DNA of 64,000 nt from Hydrotalea flava (GTDB lineage: Bacteria > Bacteroidota > Bacteroidia > Chitinophagales > Chitinophagaceae). The notes below the pieces were generated by a model. That model was not told the DNA's origin. It was given only the letters and a program-made list of their open reading frames with translations, and did no database searches. Position numbers and translations under genes: made by a program. This document shows, piece by piece, positions 28,145 to 36,855 of this stretch. The DNA lies in contig NZ_LUHG01000100.1 of the NCBI RefSeq assembly GCF_001623405.1, positions 62,001 to 126,000 on the forward strand. The letters run 5' to 3'. Each line of letters opens with the position of its first letter. The first letter of the stretch is position 1.

Positions 28145-28828
28145 TTATTTGATGTAATAACCAAATCCCGGCTTGGTATGAATCAGTTTATCATTAAAGG
28201 GTTTGTCAATTTTGTTGCGAAGGAAACTAATATACACCTCTATTGTATTGGTTCCGGTATCAAAACTCAGATCCCACACTTTTTCCAGAATTTGTTGCTT
28301 GGAAATAACTTTTCCTCTGTTGCGTGCCAGCAAAGCCAATAACGAAAATTCTTTGGCAGTTAATGGTATTTCAGTTCCGGCACGGGTAACCATTTTAGTA
28401 GAAAAATCTATGGTCAAATCGCCCACTTCAATATTTTCAAATACTTCTTCCGTAGTTTCAGCATGTTTCAGAGCAACTTTAATTCGGGCATTTAATTCAT
28501 CAAAATGAAAGGGTTTTACAATATAATCATCGGCGCCTAAGTTAAATGCATCCATCTTGTCCTGAATTTCGCCTAATGCTGTTAACATAATGATGGGTAC
28601 TTTGTTATTGGTTTCCCTAAATTGTTTGCAAAGGGCAAAACCATTTTTGTAGGGCAAATTGATATCTAACAATATCAAAGCATAGTTATGTTCGGCAAAA
28701 AGCTTTTCGGCTACCAAGCCATCATAGGCCAAATCAACCCGATAATCGAGTCTGGTTAACTCTTCCTGAATAACCTGCCCCAACTTGGGTTCATCTTCTG
28801 CTAAAAGTATTCTGTAGTTTTTTTCCAT
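28145..28828 (-). CDS. OmpR/PhoB-family response regulator
   Basis: A 227-residue DNA-binding regulator. The receiver domain has the acidic pocket E11-D12, the phospho-acceptor D55 in LILLDINLP, T83 and K105 in DDYIVKPF. The C-terminal winged-helix domain carries LTAKEFSLLALLARNRGKVISKQ and ends in HTKPGFGYYIK. It is paired with the histidine kinase downstream. A near-consensus -7 box (TTACTTTG, minus strand, 28851-28858) lies about 20 nt upstream of the ATG. Confidence 0.95.
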   Translation of the reverse strand: MEKNYRILLAEDEPKLGQVIQEELTRLDYRVDLAYDGLVAEKLFAEHNYALILLDINLPYKNGFALCKQFRETNNKVPIIMLTALGEIQDKMDAFNLGADDYIVKPFHFDELNARIKVALKHAETTEEVFENIEVGDLTIDFSTKMVTRAGTEIPLTAKEFSLLALLARNRGKVISKQQILEKVWDLSFDTGTNTIEVYISFLRNKIDKPFNDKLIHTKPGFGYYIK

Positions 28829-29054
28829 TAGAATTGATGTATTAACACAGCAAAGTAATGAAAAAACTTTTCCACCACATCACAAATCATGCTTATTGTG
28901 TAATTTTTAGAGTATAATCCTGAAAATTTTCCTTTTTTACTTTCAAAACAGAAATAAAATTGACTGGAAAATTGCGGTTGATAAGAACACAACACGTTTA
29001 TTTTCCATAGAATTGTATTTGTATTAATTCTAATAAATATGGTTGAAAATAATA

Positions 29055-29783
29055 TTATTCCAGTTTTTTGATGTTTCCATTTCCGGCAATGTATTGTGAC
29101 AGGGCAGCTTTTCCTGCATAATAAACAGTACCACTGCCTGCTATGGAAATATCTAACTGATTATCTGCAAATACATATACATTACCGCTGCCGGCTATCT
29201 TAATCTTTACATTTTCTGCTTTTAGGTTGGCGCATTTTACATCACCATTTCCTGCAATAGATATATTTTCATCTTTGGTTTCGCCATTTAAGCTAATATT
29301 TCCGGTTCCGGCAATTTTTGAAATTACCTTCGGTGTATTTACCGATAAATTAATATTACCAATGCCTGCAATTTCGGCATGCAATTCATTGCCGCCGCTA
29401 AATTTTCCAATACCGGTAATATTGCCGGAACCCGCTATATACACCCCTTCCAAATTTTCAACCTTTACTTGTATTTGAACTCTTTTTCGGGTATCAATAC
29501 GATAGTGATTTTTAATACGTATTTCTAAAGTGCCATCTTCATTTACACGGGTAATAATATAAGGCAACACATTTTCATCGGCCTGAATGGTTAATCCAAC
29601 GGGTAAATCCTGTGTAACGGTTACATCAAAATCGCCCATCAATTGAATGGTTTTTACGGATGGAATGGCACGCTGTTGGGTAGTCACAATCCCGTTTCCC
29701 GTAATTTTCTGATCGAACCAGAAATTGCAGGAAGAAAATAATACAAGGCTACCAATGATAACCGCCAGTGATTTTAGATACAT
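29055..29783 (-). CDS. DUF2807 (head GIN) domain lipoprotein
   Basis: Starting at the ATG at 29783 (MYLKSLAVIIGS) the protein has 242 residues. The signal peptide ends in a lipobox (LVLFSSC), indicating an envelope lipoprotein. The rest is a right-handed beta-helix-like DUF2807 domain: short repeats with IAGSGN, IAGTGN or IAGNGD recur about every 20 residues. In Bacteroidota this domain is of unknown function, though often annotated as a putative adhesin. It is upstream and co-directional with the response regulator and kinase genes, separated by about 225 bp. Confidence 0.85.
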   Translation of the reverse strand: MYLKSLAVIIGSLVLFSSCNFWFDQKITGNGIVTTQQRAIPSVKTIQLMGDFDVTVTQDLPVGLTIQADENVLPYIITRVNEDGTLEIRIKNHYRIDTRKRVQIQVKVENLEGVYIAGSGNITGIGKFSGGNELHAEIAGIGNINLSVNTPKVISKIAGTGNISLNGETKDENISIAGNGDVKCANLKAENVKIKIAGSGNVYVFADNQLDISIAGSGTVYYAGKAALSQYIAGNGNIKKLE

Positions 29784-29977
29784 GTAATAGTAATTAAAGT
29801 TGAACAATGTTTTTAACCCTAACCAATCGCAATAATTGTTTACAATACTGCCGGGGGCATTAAAGTAAAGTTAAATAACAGGGCAAACCAACAAAAAAAA
29901 TAAAAACGGAGCTGCAGCAGGAAGAAAGGAAAATAAACCAGATGAGTAACATTCAGTAATAAAACAGGTGTATGCCA

Positions 29978-30008
29978 TTTTGAAAAACTCAATTTTAGGT
30001 TACCTTCG
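29978..30008 (+). promoter_or_regulatory. Promoter of guaA, predicting a leaderless mRNA
   Basis: TTTTG at 29978-29982 and TACCTTCG (one mismatch to TAnnTTTG) at 30001-30008 are 18 nt apart. With the usual 4-nt distance from box to start, transcription begins at about 30012, one base before the guaA ATG at 30013. Confidence 0.6.
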
Positions 30009-30012
30009 CCGC

Positions 30013-31548
30013 ATGATAGAAAAGATCATCATTCTCGATTTTGGAAGCCAATACACCCAACTTATAGCAAGGGCGGTAAGAGAAGCCAATGTATACTGCG
30101 AAATTATACCTTATCATCAGTCGTTTTCATTAACAGATGGTATTAAAGGTGTTATTTTAAGCGGTTCGCCTTTTAGTGTAAACGATGCCAAAGCCCCTGT
30201 AGTACCTATTGCAACATTCAATAAAACCTTACCGGTTTTGGGTATTTGTTATGGTGCTCAATTGACTGCAAAGGAGTTTGGAGGTATTGTGAATAAAAGC
30301 AACAAAAGAGAATATGGCAGAGCCACTTTATTGTTGCAAAAAACCGATGCACTTTTCGAAAATGTACCACAACAATCGCAGGTTTGGATGAGCCATAGTG
30401 ATTCCATTCAACTACTGCCCAATAATTTTGAAATTTTGGCTACAACTGAAAGCATTCCTGTTGCAGCTTTTAAACAGTATGGTACAGCACATAAAGATTT
30501 GTATGGGCTGCAATTTCATCCGGAAGTTTACCATTCTACAGAAGGGAAAAAGATCATCAAAAATTTTTTGGTGCATATTTGCGGCTGCAGTCAAAACTGG
30601 ACACCAGCTAATTTTATTCAGGGAACAGTTGCAGCGCTGAAAGCAAAAATTGGGGATAAAAAAGTAATGATGGCTTTAAGCGGCGGTGTAGATAGTACGG
30701 TTGCCGCCACTTTAATCAGCAAAGCCATTGGTGCGAATTTATATTGCTTATTTGTTGACAATGGTGTATTACGAAAAAATGAATACGAACAGGTACTCGA
30801 TACGTATCGTTTGTTGCAACTTAACGTTAAAGGCATTGACGCCAAAGAACATTTTTATACCAAACTGGCCGGAAAAACGGATCCGGAAGAAAAAAGAAAA
30901 ATTATTGGTAATACATTTATTGAAATATTTGATCGCGAAGCAAAGCATATGAACGATATCAGTATGCTTGGTCAGGGTACCATTTATCCTGATGTAATAG
31001 AAAGTGTAAGTGTACATGGCCCATCGCAAACCATTAAATCCCATCATAACGTAGGTGGATTGCCGGATTACATGAAATTGGAATTGGTAGAGCCATTACG
31101 TTTTTTATTTAAAGATGAAGTAAGAAAAGTGGGTATTGAACTTGGAATACCTGCCGAACTGATTAGCAGACATCCTTTTCCAGGCCCCGGTTTGGCAATC
31201 CGTATTTTAGGTGAGGTAACAGAAGAAAAAATAAAATTATTGCAAGAAGCAGATGCCATATTTATAGAAACACTGCGTTCAGCAAATTTGTACCACACCA
31301 TTTGGCAGGCTGGCACCATATTATTACCTGTAAAAAGTGTGGGTGTAATGGGCGATGAACGCACTTATGAATTTACCATTGCGCTGAGAGCAGTAACCAG
31401 CGTAGATGGAATGACGGCAGATTGGGCACATTTACCTTATGAGTTTTTAGCTAATGTTTCCAACGAAATTATCAATCGGGTAAAAGGAATTAACCGGGTG
31501 GTATACGATATTAGCAGCAAACCACCTGCTACCATTGAATGGGAATGA
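30013..31548 (+). CDS. guaA: GMP synthase (glutamine-hydrolysing)
   Basis: Converts XMP to GMP using glutamine amide nitrogen. From the ATG at 30013 it has 511 residues. The class I amidotransferase domain has the nucleophile C79 in LGICYGAQL and the His-Glu pair in [11 protein letters not shown]. The ATP-pyrophosphatase domain has ALSGGVDST, and the C-terminal dimerisation domain ends in [14 protein letters not shown]. Upstream in-frame codons to 29968 lie inside the promoter and are excluded. It appears to be monocistronic. Confidence 0.96.
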   Translation: MIEKIIILDFGSQYTQLIARAVREANVYCEIIPYHQSFSLTDGIKGVILSGSPFSVNDAKAPVVPIATFNKTLPVLGICYGAQLTAKEFGGIVNKSNKREYGRATLLLQKTDALFENVPQQSQVWMSHSDSIQLLPNNFEILATTESIPVAAFKQYGTAHKDLYGLQFHPEVYHSTEGKKIIKNFLVHICGCSQNWTPANFIQGTVAALKAKIGDKKVMMALSGGVDSTVAATLISKAIGANLYCLFVDNGVLRKNEYEQVLDTYRLLQLNVKGIDAKEHFYTKLAGKTDPEEKRKIIGNTFIEIFDREAKHMNDISMLGQGTIYPDVIESVSVHGPSQTIKSHHNVGGLPDYMKLELVEPLRFLFKDEVRKVGIELGIPAELISRHPFPGPGLAIRILGEVTEEKIKLLQEADAIFIETLRSANLYHTIWQAGTILLPVKSVGVMGDERTYEFTIALRAVTSVDGMTADWAHLPYEFLANVSNEIINRVKGINRVVYDISSKPPATIEWE

Positions 31549-31605
31549 TTTTTGTTTGATAAATCAATCATTGAATCATACCGTTTTGAAAATTAAATTG
31601 TTTTC

Positions 31606-32778
31606 ATGAAATTAAAATACCGATTATCTTTATTTGGGCTGTTCATTCTGTCAGTTGCTACATCTTATGCACAGGTAATACCTATAAAAGTTGCCATCTT
31701 TTCACCAATTTATATTGATTCTGCCTTTAACGGCAATACCTATCAGTTAGGTGATGCCAATTTGCCTAAACAAATTTTGCCGGGATTAGAATTTTACAAT
31801 GGTGCCATGGCAGCCATCGATTCCTTACAAAAACAAGGTGTACAAGCCATCGTATCCATATATGATACCAAAAACCGTCAACAACCAATAGATAGTGTAT
31901 TAAATAGTTCAACCATGCAGGGGGTTAATTTTATCATTACCTCCAGCAATGACAGAAACGATTTAAAAAAATTAGCCGATTTTGCTTTACTGCATCAAAT
32001 TCCATTGTTATCGGCTACCTATCCTAATAATGCAGGTATTAGCAACAACCCCTTTTTTATCATCCTTAACTCAACACTTCAAACACATTGCAGAGAAATT
32101 TACAAATACCTGCAACGAAATCATGCATTTGATAAAATAATTCTTTTTACAAGAAAAAGCCAGCCGGCAGAAATTATACAGTCCATCTTTACCAACATGA
32201 GCCAAAATGCTTATAGCATTTCATTAAAGTATCTGACCGTGCAATTACCTGATTCGTTTTCTGTAAAACAGATTACACCATATATGGATAGTACCCGGCA
32301 GAATATTTTAATTTGTGGTTCATTAAATGATGCCTTTGCTTTACAATTAATTAAAGCAGCCAATGATGCTAAAAATTATCCATCACTGGTTGTTGGAATG
32401 CCTACCTGGGATGCGATGCCTGGCTTAGACCAACCCATGTATAACAATGCCAGTATTGTATATACTACCCCATTTTACTGTAACCGAACTACTGCACTTT
32501 ATAATAGTATTGCCGATAAATACAAACAACAACTAAATAGCTATCCCAGCGATATGATGCTGAAGGGCTATGAAACCGTTTTTCATTTCATTAAAGTTTG
32601 GCAACAATATGGTGCAGATGCCATCAATCATTTGTCCGACAACCACTTTACATTGTTTAATACGTTTAAAATTCAGCCAGTAAGAGATCAAAAAAACCTA
32701 GGAATTATCAACTATCAGGAAAATCAAAAGCTCTATTTTTTAAAAAAAATCGGAGGAGTGATAAAGTCTGTTAACTAA
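31606..32778 (+). CDS. Exported periplasmic-binding-protein-like protein (type I fold), orphan
   Basis: A 390-residue protein with a signal peptide (MKLKYRLSLFGLFILSVATSYAQ). The mature part resembles the receptor/substrate-binding family of branched-chain amino-acid type (Peripla_BP_6): IKVAIFSPIYIDSAF at the start, GLEFYNGAMAAIDSLQKQGV, VNFIITSSNDRND, ILICGSLNDAFALQLIKAA and FYCNRTTALYNSIADKY. No ABC permease or ATPase gene is adjacent, so it may be a ligand-binding or structural protein rather than a transporter subunit. It follows guaA by 57 bp on the same strand. Confidence 0.65.
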   Translation: MKLKYRLSLFGLFILSVATSYAQVIPIKVAIFSPIYIDSAFNGNTYQLGDANLPKQILPGLEFYNGAMAAIDSLQKQGVQAIVSIYDTKNRQQPIDSVLNSSTMQGVNFIITSSNDRNDLKKLADFALLHQIPLLSATYPNNAGISNNPFFIILNSTLQTHCREIYKYLQRNHAFDKIILFTRKSQPAEIIQSIFTNMSQNAYSISLKYLTVQLPDSFSVKQITPYMDSTRQNILICGSLNDAFALQLIKAANDAKNYPSLVVGMPTWDAMPGLDQPMYNNASIVYTTPFYCNRTTALYNSIADKYKQQLNSYPSDMMLKGYETVFHFIKVWQQYGADAINHLSDNHFTLFNTFKIQPVRDQKNLGIINYQENQKLYFLKKIGGVIKSVN

Positions 32779-32965
32779 TTGCAGAAATTGGCTTACATTG
32801 CTGAGAGCAAACCTTTCACCATCTTAAAAAAGTAAGTTTTGGACAATACCAATCTTGCATCTGCCAATTAAGGCATTTAAATACAATATAACTGCCTGGT
32901 GCATGTATCAACTTTCATGACACTACAATTGTTTTAATTTTTTCCGTATACTAATTACGCTAATA

Positions 32966-32989
32966 CAAATACCTGCAATCTGGTATTTG
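32966..32989. repeat. Perfect 8-bp inverted repeat in 277-bp intergenic region
   Basis: CAAATACC (32966-32973) and GGTATTTG (32982-32989) flank an 8-nt spacer in the gap 32779-33055. No U-run follows, so it is not an evident terminator. Apart from this inverted repeat I see nothing functional in that gap. Confidence 0.4.
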
Positions 32990-33055
32990 CAGTATATAGA
33001 AAGCAGTTATATTAATAAGCTTTTAAGCTAAAATGAGTTAACTTTAAACAAAAAA

Positions 33056-33424
33056 ATGATGGATACCAATACAACTACTTTATTCGAATTTTTTGAAGAT
33101 GCCAAAAAAGTGTTGCAGGATTATGTGAACATACAAATAAAAATTTTTAAATTAGAATTAATAAAAAAGAATGCAACCATTGGTGGCCTTTTGCTTTGGA
33201 TGCTGATTTTTGTATTTTTATTTTTTGGTTTGTTGTTGTTTGCTGGATTTGCTTTTAGCTTTTGGATGGGTGCCTTGTTACAAAATATTCCGGCGGGCTT
33301 TGCCATTACCACCATTATTTTTTCAATTTTAATTGTACTGATTACGCTTTTCAGGAAACAGTTGTTCATCAATCCTTTTATTAAAATTATTATACAACAA
33401 CAAACCCTCGATTTAGACGATTAA
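33056..33424 (+). CDS. Holin-X-like small integral membrane protein
   Basis: A 122-residue protein with an N-terminal helical segment (FEFFEDAKKVLQDYVNIQIKIFKLEL) and two membrane helices at about residues 42-62 and 76-98. This layout fits the family labelled 'phage holin family' (holin-X), which in Bacteroidota is a chromosomal membrane protein usually next to a small helical protein, as here. There is no phage context. A second ATG at 33059 is an equally possible start. Confidence 0.7.
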   Translation: MMDTNTTTLFEFFEDAKKVLQDYVNIQIKIFKLELIKKNATIGGLLLWMLIFVFLFFGLLLFAGFAFSFWMGALLQNIPAGFAITTIIFSILIVLITLFRKQLFINPFIKIIIQQQTLDLDD

Positions 33425-33473
33425 ATAATGTAGCCCAATACAGTTATTTCTATTAATTCATTCAAAAAAAATT

Positions 33474-33800
33474 ATGCCACAGCCAACAAGCATCCGCAAT
33501 TTAGCTGAATTAAATGAAGCCATTCATCAATTAAAGCAACAAAAAAAAGAAATGGAATCAACCATTGCATTTAAATGGAAAATACTGCAGGAACAATATC
33601 CGGTATTGATTAAAAATACAATTTTCAAAAAATATCCCATACTCAAAAAAGGAAATATCTTAATTACTTTACTGGGCATTCCGGCCATTCAACAAAATAT
33701 TGAAAAATGGTTACTAAAGGCAGGATCAAAAGCTGAAAGTTTATTGGATCGATGGATTGATCATTTGTTGAATAAAATAGAAAATAACACTGCTGAATGA
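33474..33800 (+). CDS. Small conserved helical protein of unknown function
   Basis: A 108-residue protein, mostly helical and Lys-rich, beginning with a coiled-coil-like segment (LNEAIHQLKQQKKEMESTIAFKWKILQ) and containing a moderately hydrophobic stretch near residues 60-75. It follows the holin-X-like gene by 49 bp on the same strand, so both may act together at the membrane. I do not recognise a named domain. Confidence 0.65.
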   Translation: MPQPTSIRNLAELNEAIHQLKQQKKEMESTIAFKWKILQEQYPVLIKNTIFKKYPILKKGNILITLLGIPAIQQNIEKWLLKAGSKAESLLDRWIDHLLNKIENNTAE

Positions 33801-33860
33801 TGAACTTAATAAAATGCTAATACACTTGTTAGTTAATTTAGTTGAGCAAATTATTTCGGC

Positions 33861-35252
33861 ATGTATCGTAAACAAACTATTTGCATTTTATGTGTAATGG
33901 CATTTATTACCCTTTCGGCCACAGTTACCAAAAAATTTGGCGATACGCCAATGCCTGAGCCTATTCCACCCTCACAACAACAAACAGGCAATGCACAAAA
34001 AGGATACGAATACCTTATTACCGGCAATTATGTAAGCAGCGGATTCCCTTATAAATTTTACAGAATTATTGCCGGAAAAGACAAGGATAATTACCTGAAA
34101 CGTACCGGGAAAAATGCAAATATTCCCTTTGGCTTTAATGTTATTAAAAATGAACAGGGAATTGATATGGTTGTACCTACCTGCTTGCAATGCCATGCTC
34201 AGGTTTTCGATAAACACCTGTATGTGGGTTTAGGAAATAGTTTTATTGATTTTAGCAATACCAAAAAACAAAATACCATTCTAACCAATACTACATTCAA
34301 ATTTTTAAAAGCAATTGCACCTAAACAATTTGAAGGTAGCAAAGCCATTGTGCAATCATTTAAAGCTGTTTATCCCGATTTGCAAACGGCGGTAAGAGGC
34401 GTAAATGCAGCAGACAGATTGGCTATGTTGCTGGTAGCACATCGCAATTCGGTTACATTGCAATGGAGTGATAGTGCTTTATTATCTATTCCTGATGAAG
34501 TTGTGCCCACCGATGCTCCGGCCTGGTGGTTATTGAAAAAGAAAAATGCCATGTTTTATACCGGTTTTGGCCGTGGCGATTTTGGTAAATTTTTAATGCT
34601 GAGTAATATTTTAACCGTAAAAGATACTACTGAAACTGCTGAAGTGTACAAACATTTTGCAGATGTGTTGGCATATATACAATCTATTGAACCACCTAAA
34701 TATACAAAACCCATTAATCGGGAATTGGCCATGGAGGGCGAACTTTTATTTACTACCAAATGCAGCAAATGTCATGGTACTTATGGGCCCAATGGCCACT
34801 ACCCTAACTTGCTTATTCCTGAAAAAATAATTGGAACAGATTCATTATTGTTTCAAACCAACCAACAAAACCCACAATTTATTCAATGGTTTAATGACAG
34901 TTGGTTTGCCACCGGTAACCATCCTGCAAAATTGGTTCCTTACAATGGATACATTGCACCGCCATTAGATGGGGTATGGATAACGGCCCCCTATTTTCAT
35001 AATGGCTCTGTACCTACTTTAGAGGGTGTACTAAATAGCAAAAAACGCCCTACCTATTGGAGCAGAGATTTCAGAAAGCCAACCTATAATTATGAGGCGG
35101 TTGGATGGAATTACACTACCCATAAAACTGCCGGCGGAAGAAAAGTATATAATACTACCCTACCCGGTTACGGCAATTACGGACACAACTTTGGCGACGA
35201 TTTATCGGAAGCTGACCGTAAAGCGATTATTGAATATTTAAAAAAGCTTTAA
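33861..35252 (+). CDS. Dihaem c-type cytochrome (exported)
   Basis: A 463-residue protein with an N-terminal hydrophobic export segment (residues 5-22) and two haem c attachment motifs, CLQCH (108-112) and CSKCH (301-305). The C-terminal segment PPLDGVWITAPYFHNGSVPTLEGVL is shared with dihaem cytochromes and MauG/peroxidase-like proteins. It would act in the periplasm as an electron carrier or oxidase/peroxidase. It converges on the bd-like operon, which also has haem c tails, so an electron-transfer partnership is possible but unproven. Confidence 0.85.
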   Translation: MYRKQTICILCVMAFITLSATVTKKFGDTPMPEPIPPSQQQTGNAQKGYEYLITGNYVSSGFPYKFYRIIAGKDKDNYLKRTGKNANIPFGFNVIKNEQGIDMVVPTCLQCHAQVFDKHLYVGLGNSFIDFSNTKKQNTILTNTTFKFLKAIAPKQFEGSKAIVQSFKAVYPDLQTAVRGVNAADRLAMLLVAHRNSVTLQWSDSALLSIPDEVVPTDAPAWWLLKKKNAMFYTGFGRGDFGKFLMLSNILTVKDTTETAEVYKHFADVLAYIQSIEPPKYTKPINRELAMEGELLFTTKCSKCHGTYGPNGHYPNLLIPEKIIGTDSLLFQTNQQNPQFIQWFNDSWFATGNHPAKLVPYNGYIAPPLDGVWITAPYFHNGSVPTLEGVLNSKKRPTYWSRDFRKPTYNYEAVGWNYTTHKTAGGRKVYNTTLPGYGNYGHNFGDDLSEADRKAIIEYLKKL

Positions 35253-35299
35253 CAAACTATAACAGATGCACCCATTAATTTTACAATTAAACAAAATAA

Positions 35300-35467
35300 T
35301 TAATACAACCCTTTTATAAACTGATATTCCTTTTCTTCTTTTATATGTACCTGCAACAAAGCGGCATCTTTACTTAAAGAAATAATATACGTGTAAAGAC
35401 GTACCAGTTGTATGCCAATAAAAATAACCAATAACAGTGCTGCAAGTGTGAAAATAACGGTATACAT
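35300..35467 (-). CDS. 55-residue single-span membrane protein, candidate small subunit of bd-like oxidase
   Basis: This gene is easily missed because of its length. It starts with ATG at 35465-35467 and ends with TAA at 35300-35302. The product has one hydrophobic helix (about residues 3-25, VIFTLAALLLVIFIGIQ) followed by a polar tail with KDAALLQ and KEEKEYQF. It begins 11 nt after the stop of the second cytochrome gene, so it is the third gene of that operon. By analogy with CydX-type subunits of bd oxidases it may stabilise the complex; that role is inferred from size, topology and position only. Confidence 0.6.
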   Translation of the reverse strand: MYTVIFTLAALLLVIFIGIQLVRLYTYIISLSKDAALLQVHIKEEKEYQFIKGLY

Positions 35468-35478
35468 AAACTTAAATA

Positions 35479-36846
35479 TTATTGAATTGATAAAATATAT
35501 TTTGCCAATTCTGCTCTATCTGCATCTGAAAGCTGACTCAACGTTGGCATCTGCGGATAATCAGGCCTTTTTTTGCCGGGCGCTTTAATCCATTGCTCTA
35601 ATCCGGATATATTGTTTTTATAAATGCTAACCATTTCTGTAATAGGTGGGCCCACCAGTTTGGTATCTTTCTGATGACAAATACTACAATTGGTTTTAAA
35701 CAGTGCTGCTCCTTTTGCAACCGTTCCTAAACTACTATCTACCACCTCTGCAGTATTACTTTGCTGAGGATGCATTCTGGCTTCTTCAGATAATTTTTCA
35801 AACGCTGCAGTTTTTTCAGCCATTAATTGTCTGTGCGGATCTAAAGCATTGGCACGATAAGTATGGCGGCCACTTCCCATAAATAACACCGTAATACTCA
35901 TTAAAATAACAATGGCCCCAAATCTACGATTGATGGCTTCCTTTGGCCCAATTAATGCTTTCCAAATCCACCACATAGCAATTAAAGCCAATGAAGCACC
36001 GGTAAGAATAATGGAGAGTAATCCCCATCCAAATCCTTTAGATGGCAATGATATTAATACAATTGGGCCTATTAAAAATTGTATAACACTGGCCCCCAAT
36101 GTAAGCGAATAGGCAATTTTTTTCACATCGTATCTGGAAATATCTGCCGGGAATATAGTTTCAAAAGGATAATTTTTTCTACCAACATACCAAAATAAAA
36201 ATAATCCGGTAACAGCTAAAGAGGCAAAAATAAAATGCAAGTAACGCGGAAAAACATTGGGTAAAAATAATGCGCTAATAAAGCCATGAATGCTTGACCA
36301 CTTTTCAGGAAATAACATTAAATTGATATTCACTAAAAAAATTAATGGAATAAACAAAAACAACAACACAGAAGCACCAATAATGGCAATATGCAAGCGC
36401 TTTAAATGCGCCATGCTGTGCCAGGTATATTTATGTAAATAGGTTAATAAAAATGCCACAGCTACCAAGGGTATAATTAAAATCCACATTAAACCGGTAA
36501 GTGCATTGGCAGAATAAAAATAAATGGTATACAAGGCATTAATGCTTAATAGCGGAGCTACTCCTAAAACTACTGCCAAACTTTTATTTACAGTAATGGT
36601 TCGGGCCACTTCATAAGCCAATGTATCATATGCTTTATTTTTTAATCCTTTTATTTCAGCCCATAGCGTTACCATTGAGCCGCCTACCATCAAATTCACA
36701 AAAACAATATGCAATAAAAAAGAGAATACCAGCAAAACAACCAATAACCATTCGGGTAATGGTAGTGGAATAGGAATATCTCTGGGAACAGGTGTGTTCA
36801 TCTGCAAAAAATGTATCAATAACATATTCATAATAAAAGCTTTCAT
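35479..36846 (-). CDS. Cytochrome bd-like membrane subunit with C-terminal cytochrome c domain (subunit II)
   Basis: A 455-residue protein with about eight membrane helices (residues 33-325) and a C-terminal class I cytochrome c domain (CSICH at 387-391, likely axial Met433 in YPQMP). The membrane part seems related to CydA: H46 lies in helix 1 (FLLHIVFVNLMVGG), RYLHFIFASLAVTG with H204 aligns by eye with the CydA segment holding the haem b558 ligand H186, and GRHTYR after helix 8 resembles the GRQPW motif. No quinol-binding loop is seen. It follows the 494-residue subunit by 9 nt. Confidence 0.72.
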   Translation of the reverse strand: MKAFIMNMLLIHFLQMNTPVPRDIPIPLPLPEWLLVVLLVFSFLLHIVFVNLMVGGSMVTLWAEIKGLKNKAYDTLAYEVARTITVNKSLAVVLGVAPLLSINALYTIYFYSANALTGLMWILIIPLVAVAFLLTYLHKYTWHSMAHLKRLHIAIIGASVLLFLFIPLIFLVNINLMLFPEKWSSIHGFISALFLPNVFPRYLHFIFASLAVTGLFLFWYVGRKNYPFETIFPADISRYDVKKIAYSLTLGASVIQFLIGPIVLISLPSKGFGWGLLSIILTGASLALIAMWWIWKALIGPKEAINRRFGAIVILMSITVLFMGSGRHTYRANALDPHRQLMAEKTAAFEKLSEEARMHPQQSNTAEVVDSSLGTVAKGAALFKTNCSICHQKDTKLVGPPITEMVSIYKNNISGLEQWIKAPGKKRPDYPQMPTLSQLSDADRAELAKYILSIQ

Positions 36847-36855
36847 TTTTGGGAA

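Noticed and set aside
32800-32830. GCTGAGA-like sequence suggesting a TPP riboswitch
   Set aside because: The rest of the TPP consensus (closing helices and the CCTGA-type segment) is absent and the downstream gene is unrelated to thiamine.
33056-33424. Holin-like protein as a sign of a prophage
   Set aside because: No integrase, terminase, capsid or lysin genes are nearby; the family is a normal chromosomal membrane protein in this phylum.
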